Notes: generated by a model from the letters alone, not told the origin. 64,000 nucleotides of DNA from an uncultured Clostridia bacterium (GCA_947628085.1 CANQYM010000005.1:67919-131918), one strand, 5' to 3'; shown: positions 7,942-20,088, counted from the stretch's first letter. Numbers and translations are program-made.

Positions 7942-9630
7942 ATGAACAAAAAGTGGGAATATTATAATTCTGATGAGAAGAAAATAAAAGAAATTTCCGA
8001 AAAATTTGAAATATCAGAATTATTAGCAACAGTTTTAGTAAATAGAGATATAACAGATGATGAAGATATAAAAGTTTTTTTAAATCCTACAAGAAATGAT
8101 TTTCATGACCCATATTTAATGCCAGATATGAAAATAGCAGTTGATAGAATTGTAGAAGGAATAAAAAAACAAGAAAAAATTATGATATATGGTGATTATG
8201 ATGTTGATGGAATTACAAGTATAACTGTTTTATCAAAATTTCTAAAAGAATTAGGACTAAATGTTGGAACATATATACCAAATCGTTTAGATGAGGGATA
8301 TGGATTAAACCATGAGGCAATAAAGCAAATTGCTGATGAGGGTTATAAACTAATTATAACTGTTGACTGTGGAATTTCCGGAACAGAAGAAGTAAACTAT
8401 GCATATAGTTTAGGAATGGAAGTTATTATCACAGACCACCACGAACCATTAGATGAACTTCCTAAGGCTTTAGCTATAATAGATTGTAAAAGAAAAGATA
8501 ATAAATATCCTTTTAACAGCTTAGCGGGTGTTGGAGTAGCTTTTAAATTGATACAAGCTATAGGAATAAAATTAAAATTAGATGAAAAAGAATACTTAAA
8601 ATATTTAGACATCGTTTGTATTGGAACAATATCAGATATAGTTCCTTTAATCGATGAAAATAGAGTTATAGCAAAACTTGGATTAAAACTTGTTAAACAA
8701 ACTAATTCTCCAGCTGTAAAAGCTTTGTTAAAGGTAGCAGGATATAGCGAAATAAATTCAAACACAGTTTCATTTGGAATAGCTCCTAGAATTAATGCTT
8801 GTGGAAGAATGGGACATGAAAGAGATGCATTAGATTTATTTTTAACAGAAAATATAGTAGAAGCAAATAAAATAACAGAAAAATTAGATTCATATAATAA
8901 GCAAAGACAAACAATAGAGAAAAAAATTTTTGAAGAAGCAATTTCTAAAATTGAAAAAGATAAAATTGATGAGAAAAAAACAATTGTACTTAGCTCAGAA
9001 AATTGGCACCACGGAGTTATAGGAATAGTAGCTTCTAAAATAACTGAATTATATTTTAAACCAAGTATATTAATATGTTTTGAAGGAGAAAATGGCAAAG
9101 GCTCAGGAAGAAGTATTCCAGGTTTTGACTTGCATGATGCGCTTTGCAAATCAAGTGACTACTTAGAAAAATATGGTGGACACGAAATGGCAGTTGGCTT
9201 AAGTTTAAAAAAGAACCAATTTGAAAATTTTAAAATTAAATTTGAAAAAATTGCTGAAGAATCAGAAATAGCTGAAATAATGCCAGTTATAAAAATAGAT
9301 AAAGAAATTAATTTAAAAGATATTTCTTTAGAAAATATAGAAAGTTTAAAATTACTTGAACCTTTTGGAGAATCAAATAAAACACCTATTTTTATTTATA
9401 AAAATTTAAAAATAGATTCAATTAGAGCATTATCAGAAGGAAAACATTTAAAGTTAACACTAAAAGATAATAACACAATTATTAATGCAATAGGATTTAA
9501 TATGGGAAAATATTCGGAAGAATATTTAATTGGTGATAAAGTAGATATAATTGGGGTACTAGAGACAAATACCTTTAACGGAATTAAAAATGTGCAAATA
9601 AATATGAAAGATATGAGAAAATCATATTAG
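7942..9630 (+). CDS. recJ: Single-stranded-DNA-specific exonuclease RecJ
   Basis: RecJ degrades single-stranded DNA 5' to 3' in recombination and mismatch repair. The DHH phosphoesterase core is complete: IYGDYDVDGITS (about residue 90), TVDCGIS, ITDHHEP (the DHH motif), and the DHHA1 domain with GHERDALDLF and, later, GGHEMAVGLSL. A C-terminal OB-like region follows. At 562 residues it is a normal clostridial length. The start has GGAGGAAAG seven bases upstream. A perfect TATAAT lies at 7904 but without a good -35. It is followed 18 bases later by relA. Confidence 0.95.
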   Translation: MNKKWEYYNSDEKKIKEISEKFEISELLATVLVNRDITDDEDIKVFLNPTRNDFHDPYLMPDMKIAVDRIVEGIKKQEKIMIYGDYDVDGITSITVLSKFLKELGLNVGTYIPNRLDEGYGLNHEAIKQIADEGYKLIITVDCGISGTEEVNYAYSLGMEVIITDHHEPLDELPKALAIIDCKRKDNKYPFNSLAGVGVAFKLIQAIGIKLKLDEKEYLKYLDIVCIGTISDIVPLIDENRVIAKLGLKLVKQTNSPAVKALLKVAGYSEINSNTVSFGIAPRINACGRMGHERDALDLFLTENIVEANKITEKLDSYNKQRQTIEKKIFEEAISKIEKDKIDEKKTIVLSSENWHHGVIGIVASKITELYFKPSILICFEGENGKGSGRSIPGFDLHDALCKSSDYLEKYGGHEMAVGLSLKKNQFENFKIKFEKIAEESEIAEIMPVIKIDKEINLKDISLENIESLKLLEPFGESNKTPIFIYKNLKIDSIRALSEGKHLKLTLKDNNTIINAIGFNMGKYSEEYLIGDKVDIIGVLETNTFNGIKNVQINMKDMRKSY

Positions 9631-9648
9631 ACTAAAAGGGGATTTAAA

Positions 9649-11847
9649 ATGTCTGAAACGAAGCAAATAACAATAGATGATATAATTGAAAAACAAAAAG
9701 AAAATTATGCAAATGTAAATGAAGCTCTTATAAGAAAAGCTTATGAATTTGCTAAGAGAAATCACGGGGAACAACTTAGAATGTCTGGTGAACCATATAT
9801 GATTCACCCTTTAAATGTTGCTTACATATTATCTACTTTAGAGTTAGATGATGAAACTTTATGTGCGGCTCTTTTACATGACGTTGTGGAAGATACTGGT
9901 ATAACTCAAGAAGATTTAAAAAATGAATTTGGAGAATCTATTTCTGAAATGGTTTCAGGTGTTACAAAACTTGGAACTTTAAGATACACAACTAGAGAAG
10001 AACAGCAAGTTGAAAATTATAGAAAAATGTTTCTTGCAATGGGAAAAGATATAAGAGTTATATTAATAAAGCTAGCAGATAGACTTCACAATATGAGAAC
10101 TTTAAAATATTTGCCAAGAGATAGGCAAATTGCAAATGCACAAGAAACACAAGACTTATATGCACCTCTTGCAAATAGGCTAGGTATCTATTCTTTAAAA
10201 TGGGAATTAGAAGATTTAAGTTTTAAATATTTGCACCCAGATGAATATCATGAAATTGTTAATGGATTAGATAAAAAAAGAGAAGAAAGATTGAAATTTC
10301 TAGAAAAAATTCAATCAGATTTAAAAGAAGAAATCAAAAATCAAGGAATTAAAGCAGATGTAACAGGTAGAGCAAAACACTTATATAGTATTTATAGAAA
10401 AATGAAAAGAGATAATAAAACGCTAGATCAAATTTATGATTTATTTGCTTTAAGAATATTAGTAGATACTGTAAAAGATTGTTATGCTGTACTTGGAATT
10501 GTGCATGAAATGTATACACCTATGCCAGGAAGATTTAAAGATTATATTGCTGTTCCTAAAAAAAATATGTATCAATCTATACATACAACTCTTTTAGGGC
10601 CAAAAGGAACTCCATTTGAAGTTCAAATACGTACTTGGGATATGCATAGAACAGCAGAGTTTGGTATAGCTGCTCACTGGGCTTATAAAGAAGCAAGCAA
10701 TAAAGGAACTAAAGAATCTGTAGTTGTTACAGACGATAAATTAGCTTGGCTTCGTGAAACTTTAGAGTGGCAGAAAAATACTGAAAATCCAGATGAATTT
10801 TTAAACACATTAAAAACAGAACTATTTGAAGATGAAGTATATATTTTTACACCAAAAGGAATGATTAAAGTTTTGCCAAAAGGAGCTACTCCAATAGATT
10901 TTGCATATAGCATACATGAACAAATAGGGCATAAAATGGTAGGTTGTAAAATAAATAGTAAAATGATGCCTATTATAACTCCTCTTAGAAATGGAGATAT
11001 AGTAGAAATAATTACTTCAGAACAATCTAAAGGGCCAAGTAGAGACTGGATAAAATTTGTAAAAAGTTCTTCTGCTAAAACAAGAATTAATCAATGGTTT
11101 AAAAAAGCTCAAAGAGCTGAAAATATTGAAAGAGGAAAAGATATTGTTGATAAAGAAGTAAAGAAAATAGGAATAAAATATTCTGATTTAGTAAAGCCAG
11201 AATGGATTAACTTGGTATTAGAAAGATACAAATTCCAAACAGTAGATGATTTATATGCTAGCATTGGTTTTGGTGGAATTTCTGTAAATAAACTTATGGC
11301 AAGACTTCTTGATGAATATAGAAAAGAGCACGAAGATGAAGATTTTGAGCAAAAAATAGAAGAGCTATCTAAAACCAAAACATTTGTTAGTAGACCTTCA
11401 AAAACAGGTGTTGTTGTAAAAGGAATAGATAATTGCTTAGTAAAACTTTCAAAATGCTGTAATCCTTTGCCAGGAGACGATATAATAGGGTATATTACAA
11501 AAGGTAGAGGAGTTTCAGTTCATCGTACTGATTGCCCTAATGTAAAAGACTTATTTAATGAAGAAGACAGAATGATAGATGTATATTGGTTTGATGATGT
11601 AAATGGAATTTACAAAGTTGAAATAGAAATTTTAGCAACAGATAGAAGCGGATTATTAAGAGATATTATAAAACAAGTTGAAAATTATAAAGTAAAACTT
11701 ATGGGAGTTAATACAAGAACTACAAAAGAAAACATTGCTATTATTAATGTTTCTCTTGAAGTTGAAAATATAGACAACTTAAACAAACTATTAGTTGCAT
11801 TTAAAAATATTGAAAATGTTTACGAAGTTAATAGAAAAAGAGGATAA
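9649..11847 (+). CDS. relA: Bifunctional (p)ppGpp synthetase/hydrolase (RelA/SpoT)
   Basis: A long RSH enzyme that makes and breaks the alarmone (p)ppGpp in response to amino-acid shortage. The HD hydrolase domain has HDVVEDT at residues 77-83. The synthetase domain spans about residues 235-345 (YSIYRKMKRDNKTLDQIYD, then GRFKDYIAVPK). A TGS domain with KGMIKVLPKGATPIDFAYS (in two blocks) is at about 405-465. A conserved Cys region CLVKLSKCCNPLPGD and a C-terminal ACT domain (about 655-730) finish the protein. Both catalytic domains look intact. The order recJ-relA-MBL-hisS is common in Clostridia. The ribosome site is AAAAGGGG. Confidence 0.95.
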   Translation: MSETKQITIDDIIEKQKENYANVNEALIRKAYEFAKRNHGEQLRMSGEPYMIHPLNVAYILSTLELDDETLCAALLHDVVEDTGITQEDLKNEFGESISEMVSGVTKLGTLRYTTREEQQVENYRKMFLAMGKDIRVILIKLADRLHNMRTLKYLPRDRQIANAQETQDLYAPLANRLGIYSLKWELEDLSFKYLHPDEYHEIVNGLDKKREERLKFLEKIQSDLKEEIKNQGIKADVTGRAKHLYSIYRKMKRDNKTLDQIYDLFALRILVDTVKDCYAVLGIVHEMYTPMPGRFKDYIAVPKKNMYQSIHTTLLGPKGTPFEVQIRTWDMHRTAEFGIAAHWAYKEASNKGTKESVVVTDDKLAWLRETLEWQKNTENPDEFLNTLKTELFEDEVYIFTPKGMIKVLPKGATPIDFAYSIHEQIGHKMVGCKINSKMMPIITPLRNGDIVEIITSEQSKGPSRDWIKFVKSSSAKTRINQWFKKAQRAENIERGKDIVDKEVKKIGIKYSDLVKPEWINLVLERYKFQTVDDLYASIGFGGISVNKLMARLLDEYRKEHEDEDFEQKIEELSKTKTFVSRPSKTGVVVKGIDNCLVKLSKCCNPLPGDDIIGYITKGRGVSVHRTDCPNVKDLFNEEDRMIDVYWFDDVNGIYKVEIEILATDRSGLLRDIIKQVENYKVKLMGVNTRTTKENIAIINVSLEVENIDNLNKLLVAFKNIENVYEVNRKRG

Positions 11848-11858
11848 GGAGAATACAA

Positions 11859-12509
11859 ATGTTATTAAAAAGATTACATGTACAAACAAAACAAAAAGAT
11901 ATACTTACAAATTGCTATATTGTTTGTGACGAAGAAACAAAAGAAGCAATGGTTGTAGATCCAGGAGGAGAACCAGAAAAAATAGCAGAAACATTAGATG
12001 TATTACAAGCTAATCTAAAATATATATTTTTAACTCATTGCCATGCAGACCATATAGGTGGAGCTCAAGAACTTAAAAGATTAAAAGGTGGAAAAGTTCT
12101 TGTTAGCAGAGCAGATAGTGAAGGATTATTTGATGATAGTATAAATTTAGCAAGTTACATAGGAATGGAAAAGCCTGAATTAGAGGCAGATTCTCGTGTT
12201 GATGATGAAGACTTAATTCATGTAGGAAACATAGAATTCAAAGTTATAGCAACACCAGGACACACAAAAGGAGGACTAAGTTTATATTCTGAAAAACAAG
12301 GACTTGTTTTTACAGGAGATACATTATTTTCTGGAACATGGGGAAGAACAGACCTTCCAACTGGAAGTTTTGCAGAAATTATAGATTCAATAACTAATAA
12401 ATTAATGCCACTTCCAGATGAAACAATTGTATATCCGGGACATGGTAAAATTACAATGATACAAGATGAAAGAAACATATATTTAGAATTAAAACCAAAA
12501 GATTTTTAG
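11859..12509 (+). CDS. MBL-fold hydrolase, glyoxalase II-like
   Basis: A 216-residue metallo-beta-lactamase fold hydrolase. THCHADHIGG carries the HxHxDH metal site; ATPGHTKGG supplies the next His, FTGDTLF the bridging Asp and YPGHG the last His. This arrangement is that of the YcbL-type small glyoxalase II relatives, which lack the C-terminal domain of the true enzyme. The substrate is not shown by sequence. Its place between relA and hisS is conserved in many Clostridia. It starts 11 bases after relA with AAGGAG. Confidence 0.85.
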   Translation: MLLKRLHVQTKQKDILTNCYIVCDEETKEAMVVDPGGEPEKIAETLDVLQANLKYIFLTHCHADHIGGAQELKRLKGGKVLVSRADSEGLFDDSINLASYIGMEKPELEADSRVDDEDLIHVGNIEFKVIATPGHTKGGLSLYSEKQGLVFTGDTLFSGTWGRTDLPTGSFAEIIDSITNKLMPLPDETIVYPGHGKITMIQDERNIYLELKPKDF

Positions 12510-12580
12510 AAATTTAAAAGAGAATATAATGAATAACATAAAATTAAATAATAAAAAATTTATAATGATGGGAGAAAGAA

Positions 12581-13819
12581 ATGATACAAAAACCAAAGGG
12601 AACTAAAGACTTATTGCCAGAAGAATCTTTTAAATGGCAAGAAGTAGAAAATAAATTGAAAAAAATATTTGACAGCTATAATTTTAAAGAAATAAGGGTT
12701 CCAGTTTTTGAACATACAGAATTGTTTCAAAGAAGTGTTGGAGAAACAACAGATGTTGTTCAAAAAGAAATGTACACTTTTGAAGACAAAGGTGGTAGAA
12801 GTATAACATTAAGACCAGAAGGTACAGCAGGAGTTATTAGAGCTTATTTGGAAAATGGAATGGGAAGCATGCCAAGTCCAACAAAACTTTGGTATAACAT
12901 GGCTATGTATAGATATGAAAATGTACAAAAAGGAAGATTAAGAGAATTTCATCAAATAGGTGCAGAAATAATAGGAAGTAGTAGTTATTTAGCAGATGTA
13001 GAAATAATTTTAATGGCAAATGAAATATTTAAAAAGCTAAACATACCAAATATAAAACTAACATTAAATAGTATAGGATGCCCAAAATGTAGACAAGAAT
13101 ACCAAAAAGTTCTAAAAGAATTTATAGGAAAAAATTTAGAACAATATTGTGATACTTGCAAAAGCAGATTTGAAAAAAATCCAATGAGAATTTTAGATTG
13201 CAAAGAAAAAAAATGTAAAGCACTAAACATAAATGCTCCTAAAATGATAGATTATTTATGTGAAGAATGTAAAGAGCATTTTGAAAATGTTCAGGAAACT
13301 CTTAAAAATTTAAAATTAGATTATGAAATAGATAGTAGTATTGTTAGAGGACTAGATTACTATACAAAAACTGTTTTTGAATTTATAGATGAAACCACAT
13401 CTCTTACTGTTTTAGGTGGTGGAAGATATGATGAATTAGTTCAAGAACTTGGTGGTCCTAAAACTTCAGCAATAGGATTTGCACTTGGAGTTGAAAGACT
13501 TATGGAAATGTATAAAAATGAAGAAGAAAATAAAAAGCCAGATTTATATATTTTGTCAGCAGGACAAAACGAAAATCAAAAAGCTTTAGAATTATCACAA
13601 GAATTAAGAAGCAAAGGATATATAATTGAAAAAGATATTTGTGAAAGAAGCTTTGGCTCACAAATGAAATATTCAAATAAAATAAATGCAAAGTATCTTT
13701 TAGTTATAGGTGAAAACGAACTACAATCAGAAAAAGCAAAAATTAAGGAAATGGAAACTGGAATAGAAAGTGAAATAACCTTAAATTTTGAAGAAATTAT
13801 TAAAGCTATAGAAAAATAA
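12581..13819 (+). CDS. hisS: Histidine--tRNA ligase
   Basis: A class II aminoacyl-tRNA synthetase of 412 residues. Motif 1 surrounds KEIRVPVFEHTELF, and TLRPEGTAGVIRAYLE and RYENVQKGRLREFHQIGAE (motif 2) follow. The His-specific signatures are GLDYYTKTVFEF and GGGRYDELV, and motif 3 is GFALGVERL. The C-terminal anticodon domain is present. A four-Cys insertion (CPKC, CDTC, CKEKKC and CEEC, about residues 167-225) could bind zinc, as in some Clostridia. No T-box leader is seen in the 71 bases upstream. AATGGGAGAAAG-like sequence serves as ribosome site. Confidence 0.95.
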   Translation: MIQKPKGTKDLLPEESFKWQEVENKLKKIFDSYNFKEIRVPVFEHTELFQRSVGETTDVVQKEMYTFEDKGGRSITLRPEGTAGVIRAYLENGMGSMPSPTKLWYNMAMYRYENVQKGRLREFHQIGAEIIGSSSYLADVEIILMANEIFKKLNIPNIKLTLNSIGCPKCRQEYQKVLKEFIGKNLEQYCDTCKSRFEKNPMRILDCKEKKCKALNINAPKMIDYLCEECKEHFENVQETLKNLKLDYEIDSSIVRGLDYYTKTVFEFIDETTSLTVLGGGRYDELVQELGGPKTSAIGFALGVERLMEMYKNEEENKKPDLYILSAGQNENQKALELSQELRSKGYIIEKDICERSFGSQMKYSNKINAKYLLVIGENELQSEKAKIKEMETGIESEITLNFEEIIKAIEK

Positions 13820-13898
13820 AATTCTTAAAATAAAGAGTAAATAACTGTTAAATTAATTAATAAATTAACTATATTAATAGAAAAGCAATATGTAATTA

Positions 13899-13949
13899 AA
13901 ATAGAAGATGAACTTAGAATATTAAATATTTTAAGTTCATTTTTAATTT
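13899..13949 (+). terminator. Terminator downstream of hisS
   Basis: ATGAACTTA and AATATT pair with AATATT and TAAGTTCAT (13908-13940), followed by TTTTAATTT. It lies about 90 bases past hisS. Confidence 0.65.
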
Positions 13950-14007
13950 AAATTAAGTAATAATTTGTATTTAAAATTAATATACTTGTTTGTAAGTGAG
14001 GAAAAAT

Positions 14008-15162
14008 ATGATTAATTTAGCTGTTATAAACCTAAAAGATATAATTAAGTTCATAAAAAAATGTATAGTACTTTTAATTATTTTATTTGTGTTATGGAAA
14101 GTTATAGGAGCGGTTAAAACTACAAAAAATATTTCAGTTATAAAAGAAGAATATTTTTCTAAATTTGGTGTAGAAAAAATATTAGATAATACCCTTATAA
14201 TTTCTAAGTCTTTTTCAAATGAGCAAATTAAAAATGAGAATGTAAGTGTATTTAAAAAATTGCTAATGTCAGAAATTAAAATTTTGAATTCAGAAGAAAA
14301 GCAAGCGGGGGCAGAAACTCAAGAGAATAATATTGACTTAGGCAAAACAAATAGTGATAACAATTTAAACAATAGTAGTTTAAATGATTTAGAGAATGTT
14401 TTACTTCCAACAAAAGTTATAGATGAAAATAACAAAATTGATAAGTTTACTGATACATATAATAGTGTGAAAATAAAGAATGAATCAAAATATCCACTTA
14501 CACAAGAAATGTTAACACCAGATATAGATTTTTCAAATAAAAAGAACATTATAATTTATCATACACATACTTGTGAAAGTTACACTCCTACAGTAGAAAA
14601 CAATTATGTTGCTAGTGGAAATTTTAGAACAATAGATTTAGAAAAAAGTGTAGCAAGAGTTGGAACTGAACTTACAAATTATCTTATAGAATTTGGTTTT
14701 AATGTAACTCATAATACTACATATCACGATTATCCAGCATACACAGGTTCATATACTAGGGGACTATCTACAATTCAAAGCATGCTTGCAAATAACAATG
14801 ATACTGAATTTGTGATAGACTTACATAGAGATGCGTTAGGAAATAATAGTTCTTATGCGCCTTGTGTACAAATAGGAGATGATGTTGTAGCTCAAGTTAT
14901 GTTTGTTATGGGAAGTGATGGAGGAGGATTAGAGCATCCAAATTGGATAAATAATCTAAAACTAGCAGTAAAAATTCAGGAAAAAGCAAATGAAATGTAT
15001 CCAGGTTTTTTTAAGCCAATAATATTAAGAGATTCAAGATACAATCAGCATGTAGCAAATGGAGCATGCATAATAGAAGTTGGAGCAACAGGAAATACTT
15101 TAGAAGAGTGCAATAGCAGTATGAAATATTTAGCGAATGTAATAAAAGAAGTAATGAAATAA
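14008..15162 (+). CDS. spoIIP: Stage II sporulation protein P (SpoIIP)
   Basis: SpoIIP is the amidase/endopeptidase that, with SpoIID and SpoIIM, thins the septal peptidoglycan so that the mother cell can engulf the forespore. A single anchor helix (about residues 13-33) is followed by a variable linker and a C-terminal amidase domain. IIYHTHTCESYTP carries a metal ligand and the conserved Glu; FVIDLHRDA holds another His; the end ACIIEVGATGNTLEE is also typical. I prefer ATG 14008 to the in-frame GTG 13996, because that GTG belongs to the ribosome site GTGAGG. No SigE-type promoter could be fixed by eye. Confidence 0.92.
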   Translation: MINLAVINLKDIIKFIKKCIVLLIILFVLWKVIGAVKTTKNISVIKEEYFSKFGVEKILDNTLIISKSFSNEQIKNENVSVFKKLLMSEIKILNSEEKQAGAETQENNIDLGKTNSDNNLNNSSLNDLENVLLPTKVIDENNKIDKFTDTYNSVKIKNESKYPLTQEMLTPDIDFSNKKNIIIYHTHTCESYTPTVENNYVASGNFRTIDLEKSVARVGTELTNYLIEFGFNVTHNTTYHDYPAYTGSYTRGLSTIQSMLANNNDTEFVIDLHRDALGNNSSYAPCVQIGDDVVAQVMFVMGSDGGGLEHPNWINNLKLAVKIQEKANEMYPGFFKPIILRDSRYNQHVANGACIIEVGATGNTLEECNSSMKYLANVIKEVMK

Positions 15163-15178
15163 CATTACTTCTTTTTAT
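15148..15178. terminator. Bidirectional terminator between spoIIP and tmcAL
   Basis: GAAGTAATG (15148) pairs with CATTACTTC (15163), with a T-run on each strand. It overlaps the spoIIP stop and the last codons of the convergent tmcAL. Confidence 0.85.
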
Positions 15179-16407
15179 TCATTATATTCTACTACTTTAT
15201 GTGTATAATCTAAGTTTGCAATAGGATCTGTTTTATAGCCTAAAGTATAAATGTTTGTGGCTAATATATCTTTTGAAATCATATTTCTTAAAGAATTATC
15301 ATTTGAATTTTCCATAAATTTTTTTACAGATACTATAATATTTAGTCTTGGATTTGCTTCTGCTATTGCAGAAATAATTCTTTTTCCGTGCTTATTAAAG
15401 CCTAAAACTCTAATATATGGATTTATTTTTTTAGAAGAATTCATATCTTTTTGAGAAATTTCAAGAAGAGCATATAATAAAATACGTTGAATTCTACTTT
15501 GTGTATATCGTTTAGATTTGATTTTTTTAATTAAATCTTCAAGATTATTACATGTGTTTGCTGCTAATTTTATTTTATTTTCTAATCCCTCAGAAACATC
15601 TGGCAAATTTGCTATTTCAGATAAAGTCATTTTTCTTAATGTATAAATTATTTCTTTTTCAAAAACAGATAAATCTTTAATAATTCTGCCGTTTTCCATT
15701 TCTTGATCTAAAAGTTCGTATGTTTCATAAGGTACAACATAATGCACATTTTTGCCTGTTTGAATCATTGTTCTAATAGCCGTAGCACTTGCAATTCCAT
15801 TTTTTTCGGTTTTATCATTATAGTCATTATAATCTCTTTTTATTGTAAGTGGTTTTATGTGACTTCTATGTCTTTTTAAAGATTTTAAATATTCAACACC
15901 TAAGATATTATTTGGATTATTTAGAATTTCTGAATATATTTTGGAACTTCCAAAGAATTGCGAAAGAGCAATTTCTCTTGCTTTAGGATAAGATAGACCT
16001 GATTTTAATTGAGCAGTAATTAAAGAAGAAAATTCTTTAGGCTCTCTATATAAAATATTTGCAACATCATTTAAAGGACTTATTTCACCAATTTCACTTC
16101 CAAAAGAAATATAGTCTACAACTCCCAAACTATTTAAAATTTTTACTGCACCATCAGCAAAATTTTCGGCACTAGAAATTGAGTAAATTGTAGGAAGTTC
16201 AATTACTAAGTCAACACCAGCTTTTAATGCCATTTCTGTTTTTACCCATTTGTTTATAAGTGAAGTATCGCCACGTTGAACAAAATTACCACTCATAACA
16301 ACAACAGTGAAAGCTGCTTTAGTTATTTTTTTAGAAAGTTCTAAATGATGTATATGTCCATTATGGAAAGGATTGTATTCAGATACTATTCCTAAAATTC
16401 CATCCAA
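15175..16407 (-). CDS. tmcAL: tRNA(Met) cytidine acetate ligase TmcAL
   Basis: TmcAL (YlbM family) acetylates the wobble cytidine of elongator tRNA-Met using acetate and ATP. The N-terminus GIVSEYNPFHNGHIHHLE contains the nucleotidyltransferase HxGH, followed by VVVMSGNFVQRGD and DLVIELPTIYS, all typical. At 410 residues it is full length. The start is TTG at 16407: it has GGTGGTG at the correct distance, the ATG four bases further in is out of frame, and family members begin just before GIVSEYNP. The gene is convergent with spoIIP and divergent from rnhA. Confidence 0.92.
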   Translation of the reverse strand: MDGILGIVSEYNPFHNGHIHHLELSKKITKAAFTVVVMSGNFVQRGDTSLINKWVKTEMALKAGVDLVIELPTIYSISSAENFADGAVKILNSLGVVDYISFGSEIGEISPLNDVANILYREPKEFSSLITAQLKSGLSYPKAREIALSQFFGSSKIYSEILNNPNNILGVEYLKSLKRHRSHIKPLTIKRDYNDYNDKTEKNGIASATAIRTMIQTGKNVHYVVPYETYELLDQEMENGRIIKDLSVFEKEIIYTLRKMTLSEIANLPDVSEGLENKIKLAANTCNNLEDLIKKIKSKRYTQSRIQRILLYALLEISQKDMNSSKKINPYIRVLGFNKHGKRIISAIAEANPRLNIIVSVKKFMENSNDNSLRNMISKDILATNIYTLGYKTDPIANLDYTHKVVEYNE

Positions 16408-16522
16408 AATATATCACCACCTATATTGTAATATTTTAAATTTACTGGTATAATATCACATATTTGTTTAAATTACAAATAATTATAAAATATTATTAAT
16501 TATAAATAAAAGGAATATTTCT

Positions 16523-16957
16523 ATGAAAGAAGTTACAATTTATGCAGATGGTGCATGCTCTGGAAACCCAGGCCCTGGAGGATGGGGAGCCATCTTAATA
16601 TATAATGATGTTAAAAAAGAAATTTCTGGAGTAAGCAAAGAAACAACTAATAACATAATGGAAATTACAGCAGTTTTAGAAGCTTTAAAATTATTAAAAG
16701 AAAAATGTATAGTTAAAGTTTATAGCGATAGTGCTTATGTTGTTAATGCTTTTAATCAAAAGTGGCTTGAAAACTGGGAAAAAAATAATTGGAAAACATC
16801 TGGAAAAAGTTTAGTAAAAAATAAAGAGCTTTGGGAAGAACTTTATGGTTTAGTAAAAAAGCATGAAGTAGAATTCATAAAAGTAAAAGGTCATAGTGAT
16901 AATGAATTTAATAATAGATGTGATTTTTTAGCAACAAGTGCAATAAAAACTTTATAA
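16523..16957 (+). CDS. rnhA: Ribonuclease HI
   Basis: RNase HI cuts the RNA strand of RNA-DNA hybrids. The four acidic active-site residues are present: Asp9 in [11 protein letters not shown], Glu47 in IMEITAV, Asp69 in YSDSAYV and Asp134 in NRCDFLA. His124 in KGHSDNE also matches. The basic handle region [15 protein letters not shown] is of the bacterial type. Length 144 is usual. Possible promoter: TTGTTT, 16 bases, TAAAAT upstream. coaE follows after 15 bases. Confidence 0.95.
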   Translation: MKEVTIYADGACSGNPGPGGWGAILIYNDVKKEISGVSKETTNNIMEITAVLEALKLLKEKCIVKVYSDSAYVVNAFNQKWLENWEKNNWKTSGKSLVKNKELWEELYGLVKKHEVEFIKVKGHSDNEFNNRCDFLATSAIKTL

Positions 16958-16972
16958 AGTGAGGGAAAAATT

Positions 16973-17566
16973 TTGAAAATTATTGGAGTTACTGGAACTT
17001 CTGGAAGTGGAAAAACTACTTTAAGTGAAATTTTAAATGAACGCGAGGATGTTGTAGTTTTCGATGCAGACAAAATCGCTAAAGAAATGAGTTCTTTAGG
17101 AACGGATTATTTAAAAGCAATAAGAAATACTTTTGGAGAAGAAGTTTTTCTAAAGGATGGTAATTTAAATAGAAAAGCTTTAGCAGATAAAATATATAGC
17201 GAAGATGCTTCTCGCCAAAAATTAAATAATTTAACTTTTAAGTTTGTAGTTGATGAAATATTAAATAGAATAAAAAATATAAATGATTCAAAAATTAAAT
17301 TTGTAATAATTGATGCTCCTTTGCTTTTTGAATCTGGAATACAAAAATATTGCGACTTTGTAATTTCTTTGATTGCAGATGAAAACTTAAAAATTGAAAG
17401 AATTTGCAAAAGAGATAATATTGATAGAAAAACAGCTAAAAGCAGACTTAATATACAAAATGAAGATAAGTTTTATATAGAAAAATCAGATTTTGTGATT
17501 TATAATACAAAAAATTGCGATTTGAGATTGAAAATTGAAGAAATAATTAATAAAATTTCAAATTAG
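16973..17566 (+). CDS. coaE: Dephospho-CoA kinase
   Basis: The last step of coenzyme A synthesis, phosphorylating the ribose of dephospho-CoA. The P-loop GTSGSGKT is at residues 8-15; FDADKIAKEM, IIDAPLLFESG and the lid-like KRDNIDRKTAKSRL follow as in the family. 197 residues, full length. The start is TTG, with GTGAGGG upstream; the protein sequence begins with the first beta strand of the kinase, so no more N-terminal sequence is needed. It shares an operon with rnhA. A 202-bp palindrome begins 70 bases downstream. Confidence 0.9.
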   Translation: MKIIGVTGTSGSGKTTLSEILNEREDVVVFDADKIAKEMSSLGTDYLKAIRNTFGEEVFLKDGNLNRKALADKIYSEDASRQKLNNLTFKFVVDEILNRIKNINDSKIKFVIIDAPLLFESGIQKYCDFVISLIADENLKIERICKRDNIDRKTAKSRLNIQNEDKFYIEKSDFVIYNTKNCDLRLKIEEIINKISN

Positions 17567-17638
17567 GAATTATAGAAAATAAATTTTAAATTAGTAAAAA
17601 TAGTAATATAAAAATACAAACACATTTTAATTAGTTGA

Positions 17639-17840
17639 AATTAGCAAAATTTATATTATGAAATTAAGTTTTGGATTGAGAGTAATTCTTATATAGAAAT
17701 TCTTAAATTATAAAATGAGGGATGTTCGAAGGCAAATCGAAGATTTGAGCAGCGAAAGAGGCGCATTTTATAATTTTAGAATTTCTATAAGAATTAGCTG
17801 GAACGGAAAAACTTAATTGAATAATATAATTTTGCTAATT
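17639..17840. repeat. Long palindrome 3 (two-part arms of about 78 bp)
   Basis: The largest and best paired palindrome of the window. The outer stem has AATTAGCAAAATT at 17639 against AATTTTGCTAATT ending at 17840; ATATTAT and AATTAAGTTTT also pair. After an unpaired 9-base loop on each side, an inner stem pairs TAATTCTTATA and GAAATTCT..AATTATAAAATG (17682-17717) with 17764-17796. The apex holds GGGATGTTCGAAGG, a small hairpin CAAATCgaaGATTTG, and AGCGAAAGAGGCGC. Weaker pairing continues outward to about 17620 and 17855. It fills the gap between coaE and queA; no T-run follows. The 349-base gap 17567-17915 holds nothing else that I recognise. Confidence 0.88.
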
Positions 17841-17915
17841 AAAAGATTAAAATTTAAAGTTGTATATAAATTTAAAAAATATATTTAAATAAAAATGTTT
17901 AGAAAGGATTTTAAA

Positions 17916-20088
<2,173 letters not shown>

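Noticed and set aside
8397..9149. A 250-codon open frame on the minus strand inside recJ
   Set aside because: It lies wholly over an intact recJ, has no ribosome site and codes for a sequence without family likeness; long antisense frames are expected opposite A/T-rich coding sequence.
12510..12580. T-box leader for hisS (and for metG at 44892-44922)
   Set aside because: The gaps are too short (71 and 31 bases) and lack the T-box sequence.
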